Shown piece by piece: positions 54,541-64,000 of a stretch of DNA of 64,000 bases (position 1 is its first letter; each line of letters starts with the position of its first letter). Position numbers and translations under genes: made by a program. Source of the stretch: Rhizobium leucaenae USDA 9039 (GTDB lineage: Bacteria > Pseudomonadota > Alphaproteobacteria > Rhizobiales > Rhizobiaceae); the NCBI RefSeq assembly GCF_000426285.1, contig NZ_AUFB01000004.1:124001-188000 (forward strand), in the 5' to 3' direction. The notes below the pieces were generated by a model. The model had not been told where the DNA came from. It made no database searches and worked only from the letters and a program-made list of their open reading frames with translations.

Positions 54541-55104
54541 ATGACGCGCACCATCTTCGAAAAATCGGACGCCATAACCCTCGTCGCCGAGGTCTTTCGC
54601 GAGCTCGGCTATGAAGGCGCGTCGATGAGCGAGATCACGGTGCGCACCAAACTGTCGAAAGGCAGCCTCTATCATTTCTTCCCCGGCGGAAAGGAGGAGA
54701 TGGCGGCGGAGATCATGGCCAATATCGACGCCTGGTTCGTCAACGAGATGTTCAAGCCGCTCGAAGAAGACGAACCACATGCCGCCATTGCCCGCATGTG
54801 GGAGACGACAGACACTTATTTCCGCTCGGGCCACCGCATCTGTCTCATCGGCGCCTTCGCGCTCGACGAAACACGCGACCGTTTTGCAGGCGTGATCCGG
54901 GGCTATTTCCACCGATGGATCAAGGCGCTTGCCGGCGCTTTGACGAGAGCGGGCATCAAGATAGGGGAAGCAAATCCGCTCGCCGAAGAAGCGGTTGTCG
55001 GTATCCAGGGGGCGCTGACGCTCGCGAGAGCGCTCGGGGATGATGGAATTTTTGGGCGGACGCTTGAAAGGCTGAAGGAGCGGGTCGAAGCCAGGTTGAC
55101 TTGA
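54541..55104 (+). CDS. TetR-family regulator
   Basis: This 187-aa regulator has an N-terminal TetR DNA-binding domain (AEVFRELGYEGASMSEITVRTKLSKGSLYHFFPGGKEEMAAEIMANI) and a ligand domain resembling the LmrA/YxaF group (CLIGAFALDETRDRFAGVIRGYFHRWIKAL). YxaF-type regulators bind operators with a core like the palindrome at 54018-54033. It is cotranscribed with the DUF1348 gene and probably represses both. The inducer is unknown. Confidence 0.93.
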   Translation: MTRTIFEKSDAITLVAEVFRELGYEGASMSEITVRTKLSKGSLYHFFPGGKEEMAAEIMANIDAWFVNEMFKPLEEDEPHAAIARMWETTDTYFRSGHRICLIGAFALDETRDRFAGVIRGYFHRWIKALAGALTRAGIKIGEANPLAEEAVVGIQGALTLARALGDDGIFGRTLERLKERVEARLT

Positions 55105-55107
55105 GCC

Positions 55108-55299
55108 ATGCGCGCGAGGCGCTTGTCGCCGCTGCAGATGGCGGCACAGGCGACTGCCCTCTGGTCACTGGTGCATAGCTTCGCTATGCTGCTGCTAGAG
55201 GGACGCTTGAACGGCATGATCAGATCGCTTCCCGGCGACGAGACAGCGGATAGTTTGCTGGACGCGGTGCTCGCGGCCATCCGCGTCGTCGATGATTGA
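55108..55299 (+). pseudogene. Stranded C-terminal fragment of a second TetR regulator (WHG domain)
   Basis: The frame encodes QMAAQATALWSLVHSFAMLLLEGRL followed by a short acidic helix. This W-x-x-V-H-x-x-A-x-L pattern is the WHG domain at the C-terminus of a different TetR subfamily. No DNA-binding domain precedes it, so it is either a remnant of a deleted gene or, less likely, a functional microprotein. It begins 3 bp after the intact TetR gene. Confidence 0.65.
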
Positions 55300-55439
55300 G
55301 CTTTTTGGAGGCGACCGCCTACTGATAGGCGGGCGTCTCCATTTTAAACAATCGTCCACAAAAGCGTGGCAGCATCAATCATCTTTGATTTGCAACTGTC
55401 GGAGCTCTTATGCTCAGCAGACGGGGGGCGCCGAGGAAA

Positions 55440-56777
55440 ATGGATCAGACTATGCTGCAACAGACCAACGAAACCGACGATGCACTGATCGATCGCCTGC
55501 AACGTTCGGCCTTCGACTATTTCATGCTCTACACCAATCCGCAAAACGGGCTGGTGGCGGATACGTCGATCAAGACGAGCCACTGCAGCATCGCCGCCGT
55601 CGGCTTCGCGCTGTCGAGCTATCCCGTCGCCGTCGAACGCGGCTGGATCAGCCGCGCGGAGGCGGCAGAGCGCGTGTTGACCGCACTCAACTTTTTTGCC
55701 GAAAGCCAGCAGGGCGAAGAGCGAGGCGCCACCGGCCATCGCGGCTTCTACTATCATTTCCTCTATATGGCGACCGGCAAGCGTGCATGGAACAGCGAGC
55801 TCTCGACCATCGACACCGGTCTTTTCCTACTTGGCGTATTGACGGCCGCCGCCTATTTCAATGGTCCCGACCAGGACGAAGAGGACATCCGTACCTTGGC
55901 GGAGTTTCTCTATGAGCGCTGCGATTGGCACTGGGCACTGAACAAGGGCAAGACGATCAGCATGGGCTGGAAGCCGAGCAGCGGTTTCCTGCGCTGGCGC
56001 TATCAGGGCTATGACGAGGCGATCTTCCTTTACGTGCTGGCACTCGCTTCGCCATCCCACCCGGTGCCGTCGCCGAGCTACGACGCCTTCGCCTCGACTT
56101 ATACCTGGATGATGTTCAAGGACACGCCCTATCTCTATGCCGGGCCACTGTTCATCCATCTCTTCTCGCATGCCTGGATCGATTTTCGCGGCATCGCTGA
56201 CCGGCATGTAGCCGATAAGGAGACGGATTATTTCCGCAATACCCAGACGGCCATCGCCGTTCAGCGCGATTACACCGACCGCAATCCCGGCCACTTCATC
56301 GGCTATGCCAAGGACATCTGGGGCCTCTCGGCCTGCGACGGCCCGAATCCGACCGGCACCAAGCACAGCCGGCGTTACAGCCCGAAAGTTCTCGGCTATG
56401 CCGCCCGCGGCGCGCCGCTCGGTCCCGACGACGGTACGATCGCGCCCTGGGGGCCGCTGTCCTGCCTGCCCTTTGATCGTCAGGCTGCGCTCGACGGCAC
56501 CAAGGCCCTGCTTGCCACTTATCCGAACCTGCTGCTGGACGGCCGCTTTCCCGGCGGCTTCAATCCGAGCGTCAGAGGCCCCGGCCCGGAAGGCTGGGTC
56601 GACGACCGTTCGGTGGCCATCGACCAGGGCCTGCTCGTCATGATGATCGAAAACGAACGCACCGGGCTGATTTGGAACCTGATGCGGCAATCGCCGATCC
56701 TGCGCCGCGGCTTGGAACGCGCCGGCTTCACCGGCGGCTGGCTGGACGAAAAGCAGGCGGCGCCGGCGATCGCCTGA
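55440..56777 (+). CDS. GH144-like glucoamylase-domain protein (COG5368)
   Basis: This 445-aa protein matches the glycoamylase-like COG5368 family that includes GH144 endo-beta-1,2-glucanases. Family features are LQRSAFDYFMLYTNPQNGLVADTS, AAVGFALSSYPVAVERGWI, RGFYYHFLYMATGKRAWNSELSTIDTGLF, MGWKPSSGFL, RWRYQGYDEAIFLYVLAL and PLFIHLFSHAWIDFRG. There is no signal peptide, so it is probably cytoplasmic. Rhizobia make cyclic beta-1,2-glucan, so degradation of that polymer or its fragments is a plausible role. GAGGA before 55440 favours that ATG over 55410. Confidence 0.86.
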   Translation: MDQTMLQQTNETDDALIDRLQRSAFDYFMLYTNPQNGLVADTSIKTSHCSIAAVGFALSSYPVAVERGWISRAEAAERVLTALNFFAESQQGEERGATGHRGFYYHFLYMATGKRAWNSELSTIDTGLFLLGVLTAAAYFNGPDQDEEDIRTLAEFLYERCDWHWALNKGKTISMGWKPSSGFLRWRYQGYDEAIFLYVLALASPSHPVPSPSYDAFASTYTWMMFKDTPYLYAGPLFIHLFSHAWIDFRGIADRHVADKETDYFRNTQTAIAVQRDYTDRNPGHFIGYAKDIWGLSACDGPNPTGTKHSRRYSPKVLGYAARGAPLGPDDGTIAPWGPLSCLPFDRQAALDGTKALLATYPNLLLDGRFPGGFNPSVRGPGPEGWVDDRSVAIDQGLLVMMIENERTGLIWNLMRQSPILRRGLERAGFTGGWLDEKQAAPAIA

Positions 56778-56783
56778 TCCATC

Positions 56784-57773
56784 TCAAAGTTGCGCGATTG
56801 CGGCGACCACATCGTCCTCAACCAGAATCCCGTTGACCATTGCCGCGCGTCGCGCCGTCCGCCCGCGTCGACCCGGCAGGCGGGCATTGGGATCTTGGGT
56901 GATCTCGCTTGCCAGCAATGCCAGCCGCTGCGCCGTATCGACAGCGCTCGTCGCCGCGGGATTGATCGCGATGATCATATGGCCGAGCGCCGGAGGCGCG
57001 CCCTGATCATCGAAAAGCGAAGAGGACTCGAAGGCGTAATTGGCGCCGGTCAAGCCAGCCGCCAGTATTTCGACCATGAGGGCGAGCGCCGCTCCTTTCG
57101 AATCGCCAGCGGGGATCATCGTGCCGGCCAAGGCTTCTTCGGCATTGGTTGTCGGATTGCCGCTGCGGTCGAAGGCCCAGTCGGGCGGGATCGGCACCCC
57201 TTTCTGCCGGGCAGCCATCACCTTGCCCCGCGCCACTTTCGATAGCGCCAGATCGATCACGATCGGTTCGTCATCGGGAAGCGGTGCGGCGAAGGCGATC
57301 GGGTTGGTGCCGAAGACAGGCCTTTTGCCGCCCCAGGGCGCCATGGCAGCCGGCGCATTGGCGACCATCAGTGCTACCAGCCCCTGATCGGCAAAGCGCT
57401 CCACCGTCAGACCCATGACGCCGGCATGATGCGAACGGCAGATGGCTGCGAGCGCGATCCCCTGTTCGCGGGCAATAACGGAAAGCTCGGCAACGGCAAG
57501 ATCGAGCGCCGGATAGGCATAGCCGTTGCCGGCATCGATGCGCAGCACGGCAGGATAGGGCCGAACGAGCTGTGGCTTGGCAAAGCCGTCGGTCTTACCG
57601 ATCTTCGCCTGCCCCGCATAGGCGGGTACGCGCCGCAGGCCATGGCCACTCTGCCCAGCCGCCTCGGCCGAGACGAGGGCGACGGCCACCGAACGGGCAT
57701 TTTCCGGACTGACCCGATTTCGCCGCAGCGCCTCCGCAACCAGCGTTTGAGCCTCGGCGAGCGACAGATGCAT
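56784..57773 (-). CDS. Ldh2-family reductase, DpkA-like
   Basis: This 329-aa NAD(P)H-dependent enzyme belongs to the malate/L-lactate/ureidoglycolate dehydrogenase family, which includes DpkA (delta1-piperideine-2-carboxylate reductase). Seen are SGHGLRRVPAYA, CRSHHAGVMGLTVERFADQGLVALMVANAPAAMAPWGG and GTNPIAFAAP. The neighbouring AmaB- and AmaA-like genes favour the DpkA role in D-lysine degradation via L-pipecolate. The frame is open to 57836, but the conserved N-terminus is MHLSLAEAQTLV at 57773. Confidence 0.82.
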   Translation of the reverse strand: MHLSLAEAQTLVAEALRRNRVSPENARSVAVALVSAEAAGQSGHGLRRVPAYAGQAKIGKTDGFAKPQLVRPYPAVLRIDAGNGYAYPALDLAVAELSVIAREQGIALAAICRSHHAGVMGLTVERFADQGLVALMVANAPAAMAPWGGKRPVFGTNPIAFAAPLPDDEPIVIDLALSKVARGKVMAARQKGVPIPPDWAFDRSGNPTTNAEEALAGTMIPAGDSKGAALALMVEILAAGLTGANYAFESSSLFDDQGAPPALGHMIIAINPAATSAVDTAQRLALLASEITQDPNARLPGRRGRTARRAAMVNGILVEDDVVAAIAQL

Positions 57774-57860
57774 GGTGAACGACCTTGGAACGATGAAGGA
57801 GGGCAAAGGCGATCCTACGCCCGCCCTCCTCATCACAACGCAACGATTGCCACGTTCGCC

Positions 57861-59396
<1,536 letters not shown>

Positions 59397-59500
59397 GTCG
59401 TCTTCCTCTTCTTGTTATGAAGGTCCAGCTCCCGTCCCCAGGGCATCACTCGCACGCGGACCGGAGCGACCTTCGTGCGTTCAATCGATCACGCGGCGCT

Positions 59501-60784
59501 TCAGCGCCTCGCGCCAACAAAATGCGCGGCCTGGGCGCCGGCTTCGTACCACATTTCCTTTAGCGCCCGAAAGCCAGGCTCGCTGGGATCGGTCAGCGGC
59601 AGCGGCAAGTCGGCTTCGAAGACCCGGCCAAGAATATGGTCGGACAATATCTTCCCGAACACCGTGCCCGGCGCGATGCCGCGCCCATTATAGCCGGAAA
59701 AGCCGACGACATTCGGGGCAAATCGGTGGAAGCGCGGCAAGGCATTATCGGTCATGCCGATCTTGCCGTACCACTCGCTTTCAAAGGCGATGTCTCCGAG
59801 TTGCGGAAACAGCTTCCTTAGGGAACGGCGTGCCCAGTTTTTGTGGATGGCGAGCCCGGTATTGCGCAACGCCCCGACACTGCCGAAAACAAGACGACCG
59901 GCTTGGTCCATGCGAAAGGACGACAGGATATCTTTCGTATCCCACGCTCCCTCCCGGCCCGGCAGGACCGATTTGCGCAGATGATCGCCGAGCGGCACGG
60001 TGGCGAAATTGAAATAGGGCAGATGCACCTGCTCATTGCGCACCTGCTCCCAATGGCCGGTGCTGTAGGCATCGGTCGCGACGATGATCCAATCCGCACT
60101 GACGTTGCCGCCGGCGGTCCTGACAATCCACCGCCCGCCGTTCTTCTCCGTCGCCGTCACGCGGCTGCCGGTATGGATGACAACGCCGGCCTTGGACCCC
60201 GCATGCGCCAGGCCGCGGACATAGGCCAGCGGCTGCAACGTGCCGGCGCGCATATCGAGCAGTGCTCCCGCGTAAGCAGAACTTCCCACCCGCCGCGCCG
60301 TCTCGTCGGCATCGAGGACGATGACCGGGGCACCGCGCTTGCCCCATTGACGGGCGCGCTCCTCGATCTCCTTCAGCCCCTCGGGCCCGACGGCGCAATG
60401 CAAAGTGCCGTTGCGCTCCAGCTCGCAGGCGATTCTATGTTTCTCGATCAGCGCCATCACCAGCTTCGGCGCTTCGCCCAGAAGCTCCAGCAGCCTTTCG
60501 CCATAGACCGGGCCGAGCACGCCGGGCAGGTCTTCGGGCATGACCCACATGCCGGCATTGATCAGGCCGACATTGCGCCCTGCACCGCCAAAGCCGATTT
60601 CATTGGCCTCCAGCAGCACGACCTTGATTCCAGCTTCCGCCAGATGTAGTGCCGAGGAGAGCCCCGTATAGCCGCCGCCGACCACCACCACATCGGCCAA
60701 AACATCGCCGTCAAGCGGCCTGGTCAAAGGCGGCGGCGGAGCGGTCTTCTCCCAAAGTCCGTGAGAGCGAGGGTCATTCAGCAT
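59501..60784 (-). CDS. FAD-dependent oxidoreductase (L-pipecolate oxidase, AmaA-like)
   Basis: This 427-aa DAO-family flavoprotein has the FAD dinucleotide motif VVVVGGGYTGLSSALHLAE near residues 33-51 and the C-terminal GFSGYNGRGIAPGTVFGKILSDH. Location next to AmaB- and DpkA-like genes favours oxidation of L-pipecolate to piperideine-6-carboxylate, but other amines are possible for this family. It is the first gene of the operon. It is divergent from the small Lrp-type protein gene at 60995. Confidence 0.87.
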   Translation of the reverse strand: MLNDPRSHGLWEKTAPPPPLTRPLDGDVLADVVVVGGGYTGLSSALHLAEAGIKVVLLEANEIGFGGAGRNVGLINAGMWVMPEDLPGVLGPVYGERLLELLGEAPKLVMALIEKHRIACELERNGTLHCAVGPEGLKEIEERARQWGKRGAPVIVLDADETARRVGSSAYAGALLDMRAGTLQPLAYVRGLAHAGSKAGVVIHTGSRVTATEKNGGRWIVRTAGGNVSADWIIVATDAYSTGHWEQVRNEQVHLPYFNFATVPLGDHLRKSVLPGREGAWDTKDILSSFRMDQAGRLVFGSVGALRNTGLAIHKNWARRSLRKLFPQLGDIAFESEWYGKIGMTDNALPRFHRFAPNVVGFSGYNGRGIAPGTVFGKILSDHILGRVFEADLPLPLTDPSEPGFRALKEMWYEAGAQAAHFVGARR

Positions 60785-60925
60785 CGAGTCGATCCGGTTG
60801 CCTAAGAGAATCCGGCCAATCTAGCGCCACCTCCCGACTTGCGGAAGCGGCAACAACGACATCCGGTGGATAGAGAAAAACTTGCATGGCCATGCCGCTT
60901 TCGACCATTATAGAGCAAAGCGCCG

Positions 60926-60989
60926 GCCGCCATCGCGGCCGCGACAGAGTCAAGACAGCCGCCATCGCGGTCGCGACAGAACCAGGACA
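60926..60989. repeat. 32-bp tandem duplication before the Lrp-type gene
   Basis: Two adjacent 32-bp copies (60926-60957 and 60958-60989) with few differences share GCCGCCATCGCGG at the start and GCGACAGA in the middle. They end 5 bp before the ATG at 60995, so each copy ends in a possible ribosome-binding segment (CAAGACA, CAGGACA). Confidence 0.7.
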
Positions 60990-60994
60990 ATCTC

Positions 60995-61231
60995 ATGAAG
61001 CCCATTTTCGTTCAGCTCCAATGCGCCCCCGGCAAGACCTACGAGGTTGCCGACGCGATCTATCAGACGGAGCTGGTTTCGGAACTCTATTCCACCAGCG
61101 GCGACTACGACCTGCTGCTGAAGGTCTACATCAAGGACGAGCATGACATCGGCAAGTTCATCAACGACAACATCGCCAATATCCCTGGTATCGTCCGCTC
61201 GCTGACGACATTGACGTTCCGAGCGTTTTGA
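60995..61231 (+). CDS. Stand-alone Lrp/AsnC ligand-binding (RAM) domain protein
   Basis: This 78-aa protein is only the RAM/SAM effector domain of Lrp-type regulators: FVQLQCAPGKTYEVADAIYQTELVSELYSTSGDYDLLLKVYIKDEHDIGKFINDNIANIPGIVRSLTTLTFRAF. It lacks the helix-turn-helix, so it cannot bind DNA alone but could bind amino acids and mix into Lrp oligomers. It is divergent from the pipecolate operon, where lysine-derived ligands are plausible. The close tandem repeat lies immediately upstream. Confidence 0.92.
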   Translation: MKPIFVQLQCAPGKTYEVADAIYQTELVSELYSTSGDYDLLLKVYIKDEHDIGKFINDNIANIPGIVRSLTTLTFRAF

Positions 61232-61269
61232 GAACAGGCCTCGCCTCAGAGACAGCGCTTTCCGAGATG

Positions 61270-61400
61270 CCCCTCACCTAACCCTCTCCCCGCATGCGGG
61301 GAGAGGGAGTTCATTGAGTTTCGCGTCCGAGGTGCGGTAGCGCGGCAAATGCCGAAGCAGTCCCCTCGGCCCGCCTGCGGGGAGGGGGCTAGGGTGAGAG
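61270..61400. repeat. RIME-like mosaic element
   Basis: This 131-bp element has imperfect terminal inverted repeats (CTCACCTAACCC and its counterpart at 61386-61400) and a perfect 26-bp palindrome at 61282-61307 made of CCCTCTCCCCGCA and its complement. A second, imperfect palindrome lies at 61366-61388. Size and structure match the rhizobial intergenic mosaic element described in Sinorhizobium and Rhizobium. It falls in the 351-bp spacer before the glycosyltransferase gene. Confidence 0.75.
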
Positions 61401-61582
61401 CCCAGCCTTCCCTAACGGAACGCCGCGATATTAACCCTCTTGCTTGAAACGCCGAGGCCTCTCATCCGTAATTAAGCTCTTTTTAACCAGCAAGATGATG
61501 TGCTTTGCGCTGATCAAGAGACGGCGCCTTCGCGCGCCTGATCGCCGCGGCTTTGTGCGGCTCAAGGATCGAGGGCGGGTCA

Positions 61583-62785
61583 ATGACATCGGCTATTTCG
61601 GATATTCAGGCGCAGAATTCCGCGGGACCGCTGATCGTGCATGTCGTGCGCCAGTTCCTGCCCAACAAGGGCGGGCTGGAAGATGTGGTCGCAAATCTCT
61701 GCCGGCAGTTGATCGGCCGCGGCTATCGTGTCCGGGTCGTCACCTGTAACAGTCTGTTCTCCGATCCCACACGCGAACTGGCACCGGCCGAAATGATCGA
61801 CGATATCGAGATCGTCCGCATTCCCTGGTCAGGCTCCAGCCGTTATCCACTGGCGCCGCAGGTATTCCAGCATATCGCCGACGCCGACCTCATCCACGTC
61901 CACGCCGTCGATTTCTTCTTCGACGCGCTTGCCTGGGGCAAGCTGTTCCATGGCCGTCCGATGGTTGCCACCACCCATGGCGGCTTCTTCCATACGCCGA
62001 AATATGCCGCCATCAAGAAGCTCTGGTTCAACACCGCAACCCGGCTTTTCGCCCTCGCCTATGCCGAGCTCATTTGCTGCAGCCTGTCGGACGAACGTCT
62101 ATTTTCAAGCATCGCCGGGCACCGCACCCGCCTGATCGAAAACGGCGCCGATGTCGGCAAATTCGCCAATTGCGCCGCGCTCGAAGCCCGCCGCCGCGTC
62201 GTCACCATCGGCCGCTTCTCCGTCAACAAACGGCTCGACCGCATGCTTGATGTCATGAAGGTGCTCGCGGCCCGCAATGTGGATTGGCATCTCGACATTA
62301 TCGGCGCCGTCTCCGATCTCGACCAGCAGACGCTGGAAAAGGAAATCGCCGCCCGCGATCTTAGCCGCCATGTGTCGCTGCATGTGTCGATCGACAATTG
62401 CGCCATCCGCAACATCATCGCCCGCGCCTCGCTTTTCGCCTCGGCCTCCGAATATGAGGGTTTCGGCCTGGTGGCGATCGAGGCGATGAGCGCCGGCCTG
62501 CTGCCGGTGCTGCACACGAACGACGCCTACAAGGCGCTGGCCGAAACCCATCCGACGCTGATGCTGTCCGATTTCTCCAATCCGGAAACCGCTGCCGATG
62601 CCCTAGCCGCCGCTTTCGCGCGCTTGGGGGCCGAGGGCCTCGGCCTCAGGGAAGAACTCATTCATGATGCCCGCGCCTATGCGTGGGACGAGGTCGCGCA
62701 GCGCTATGTCGATGTTTATGCCGAAGCCATGACGCCGAGAGGTAGACGGCGTCAACCCCTGTCCCAACGCGGCCAGGTCGCATAA
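61583..62785 (+). CDS. GT4-family glycosyltransferase
   Basis: This 400-aa enzyme has a GT-B fold. The N-terminal domain has HVVRQFLPNKGGLEDVVANLCRQL, typical of GT4; the C-terminal domain has VVTIGRFSVNKRLDRMLDVMKVL and the E-x7-E motif EYEGFGLVAIEAMSAG. It probably transfers a sugar to a lipid-linked oligosaccharide or surface polysaccharide; donor unknown. An upstream in-frame start (61553) exists; GAGGGCGGG supports 61583. With the GT2 and flippase genes it begins a polysaccharide locus. Its 3' end overlaps the GT2 gene by 34 bp. Confidence 0.93.
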   Translation: MTSAISDIQAQNSAGPLIVHVVRQFLPNKGGLEDVVANLCRQLIGRGYRVRVVTCNSLFSDPTRELAPAEMIDDIEIVRIPWSGSSRYPLAPQVFQHIADADLIHVHAVDFFFDALAWGKLFHGRPMVATTHGGFFHTPKYAAIKKLWFNTATRLFALAYAELICCSLSDERLFSSIAGHRTRLIENGADVGKFANCAALEARRRVVTIGRFSVNKRLDRMLDVMKVLAARNVDWHLDIIGAVSDLDQQTLEKEIAARDLSRHVSLHVSIDNCAIRNIIARASLFASASEYEGFGLVAIEAMSAGLLPVLHTNDAYKALAETHPTLMLSDFSNPETAADALAAAFARLGAEGLGLREELIHDARAYAWDEVAQRYVDVYAEAMTPRGRRRQPLSQRGQVA

Positions 62786-63606
62786 CCTTCCAGAATACCC
62801 ATCAGCCAGGCGCGCTTGTAGCGGGCCGTATCGGCCCTGAACCGCAGCAGCGCCGCCAGCCAGCCGGCGACAGGCCGGCATAGCCGATAGCAGACATAGG
62901 CCAGCGGAAAGCGCTGCTTGCGCATCAGGGCGCCGAAGCCACGGCCATATTTGCGCGCCCGCTCGACCTGCCGTGGGCCGTATTCGCTGGTGACCTGATC
63001 GTGATGAACGATCAATTCGGGAAAGAACATCAGCCGCTTGCCCGCAGCAAGGGCGCGCAACAGAAAATCCGCTTCCTCGCCGCTCTGGAACGGCGAATCC
63101 GAGCCGACCCCGAGATTCTCGTCGAAGCCGCCGATTTCAGGCAGCGCTGAACGGCGCACGAAGATGCTATTGGAATTGCCGCACTTCAGATAGTTCCAGC
63201 GCGTTACCGCAAGCGAGGTTTCGCCCGTCGGACTGACGGAGGCTGAGCCGCCGGCATCCAGCGTACGGCCAGTGACGATGGCAAGCTCGGGATGCTCGAC
63301 GAATAGCCGCGCCGCCGTCTCCAGCGTATCGGGCTCATACCAGCAATCATCGTCGGGAAAGCAGACATAGTCGCCTTTTGCCGCCACCATTCCATTGTTG
63401 CGGGCCCGCGAAAGACCCTTGGCCGAGCGGACACGGCGGATCACGAAGAAGGGCGAGAAGCTTCCGATCAGCTCCAACAGCCGATCATCCGGGTTCTGGT
63501 CGACAAGGATCACCTCGAAATCCCTGTAACGCTGGTTCATCAGCGACAGAAACAGCCTTTCCAATTGGTCGAAGCGGTCGATCGTACAGACGACGAGGCT
63601 GAACAA
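62752..63606 (-). CDS. GT2-family glycosyltransferase
   Basis: This 284-aa inverting GT-A enzyme starts FSLVVCTIDRFDQLERLFLSL, with the DQNPDDR motif, GLSRARNNGM and the metal-binding FPDDDCW. A C-terminal tail carries HHDQVTSEYGPRQVERARKYGRGFG. The start is probably TTG at 63606, six bases after GGAGGG; a TTG at 63624 is an alternative. No membrane segment is clear, though the C-terminus is amphipathic. It converges with the GT4 gene. Confidence 0.9.
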   Translation of the reverse strand: MFSLVVCTIDRFDQLERLFLSLMNQRYRDFEVILVDQNPDDRLLELIGSFSPFFVIRRVRSAKGLSRARNNGMVAAKGDYVCFPDDDCWYEPDTLETAARLFVEHPELAIVTGRTLDAGGSASVSPTGETSLAVTRWNYLKCGNSNSIFVRRSALPEIGGFDENLGVGSDSPFQSGEEADFLLRALAAGKRLMFFPELIVHHDQVTSEYGPRQVERARKYGRGFGALMRKQRFPLAYVCYRLCRPVAGWLAALLRFRADTARYKRAWLMGILEGYATWPRWDRG

Positions 63607-63793
63607 GGAAGACCCTCCGGACAAACGGCAAGCCAGCCAACATCGGGATATCGCATATTAGCTGAAGTAAAAATGAAAGTTACATTAGGAATAGACGGTA
63701 AATATTAAGGCATATGAAATACAGCAGACGCTATTCCATGAAGAGCCGGACATTTGCGGCCACTTTCTGCGACCTGGGGAAACGGTAATCTTC

Positions 63794-64000
63794 ATGACGA
63801 AGAGCATCATGGCGAATTCGGCGTTGAACGCAGCGGCGGGTCTAACCCTGCTCGCGACCGGTTTTGCCTGTTCGATTATCGCCGCACGCCTGCTTGGCCC
63901 GGAGGCCAACGGCATTATCGCCTTTTCGCTCTGGCTGACGACGACCGGCGCACTCGTCGCCGAACTCGGCACCGGCATTACGCTGCTGCGCATCCTGCCA
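63794..64000 (+). CDS. Polysaccharide flippase (Wzx/MATE-like), cut by window end
   Basis: The first 69 codons encode MTKSIMANSALNAAAGLTLLATGFACSIIAARLLGPEANGIIAFSLWLTTTGALVAELGTG, the N-terminus of an oligosaccharide flippase with two hydrophobic segments and the A-R-L-L-G-P-E motif. The gene continues beyond the window. It supports a surface-polysaccharide export role for the adjacent glycosyltransferases. Confidence 0.85.
   Translation, partial: MTKSIMANSALNAAAGLTLLATGFACSIIAARLLGPEANGIIAFSLWLTTTGALVAELGTGITLLRILP

Overview
The window is a chromosomal stretch from a Rhizobiaceae alphaproteobacterium, most likely Rhizobium sensu lato. The reasons are the high-GC coding style, the gene order ffh - chorismate mutase - rpsP - rimM - trmD - rplS - leuC, the glnK-amtB pair, and intergenic mosaic repeats typical of rhizobia. 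No phage, insertion sequence or CRISPR array was seen. One tRNA gene is present (tRNA-Gly, GCC).

Layout. 1-10.7 kb is a translation and housekeeping block (ffh, chorismate mutase, rpsP, rimM, trmD, rplS, leuC). It is interrupted by a VOC-family protein, an NCS1 nucleobase permease and an amino-acid ABC transporter whose binding-protein gene carries an in-frame stop. 10.8-16.4 kb is an accessory redox region: a MarR/DMT divergent pair, a cupin-AKR-SDR operon opposite a frameshifted LysR gene, and a second aldo-keto reductase. 16.6-25.2 kb holds an L,D-transpeptidase-like protein, an OmpR-type regulator, exonuclease III, a LolA-like protein, ftsK, amtB and glnK; glnK has a sigma-54-type promoter. 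25.4-30.3 kb holds tesB, a ubiquinone-type hydroxylase, Trm112, a Lon-substrate-domain protein, a thioredoxin-TPR protein and a ProX-type tRNA deacylase. After the tRNA at 30.55 kb come a DUF433/PIN-like toxin-antitoxin pair, acyP, an MgtC/DUF4010 membrane protein and several small proteins of unknown function.

The most unusual part is 36.6-51.5 kb. A nine-gene minus-strand operon (48804 down to 40803), with nearly every junction overlapping, encodes a HAD phosphatase, class III aminotransferase, arginase-like protein, SMR-type membrane protein, fatty acid desaturase, alpha/beta hydrolase with a cysteine in the nucleophile elbow, BioF2/FemAB-like acyltransferase, second SMR-type protein and cyclopropane-fatty-acid-synthase-like methyltransferase. 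The set reads as head group, acyl tail and flippase for an unknown amino-lipid or lipid-linked envelope modification. On each side lies an OmpR-type two-component system, and each system is next to a gene for a small secreted two-cysteine protein; these two proteins are paralogues.

51.6-57.8 kb holds a MocR/DMT divergent pair, a DUF1348-TetR pair with a clear operator, a stranded TetR C-terminal fragment and a GH144-like glucanase. 56.8-61.2 kb looks like a lysine/pipecolate catabolic operon (DpkA-, AmaB- and AmaA-like) opposite a stand-alone Lrp-type ligand-binding domain. The right end begins a polysaccharide locus: GT4, GT2 and a flippase cut by the window edge.

All functions are read from sequence motifs and gene context; no database search was run.
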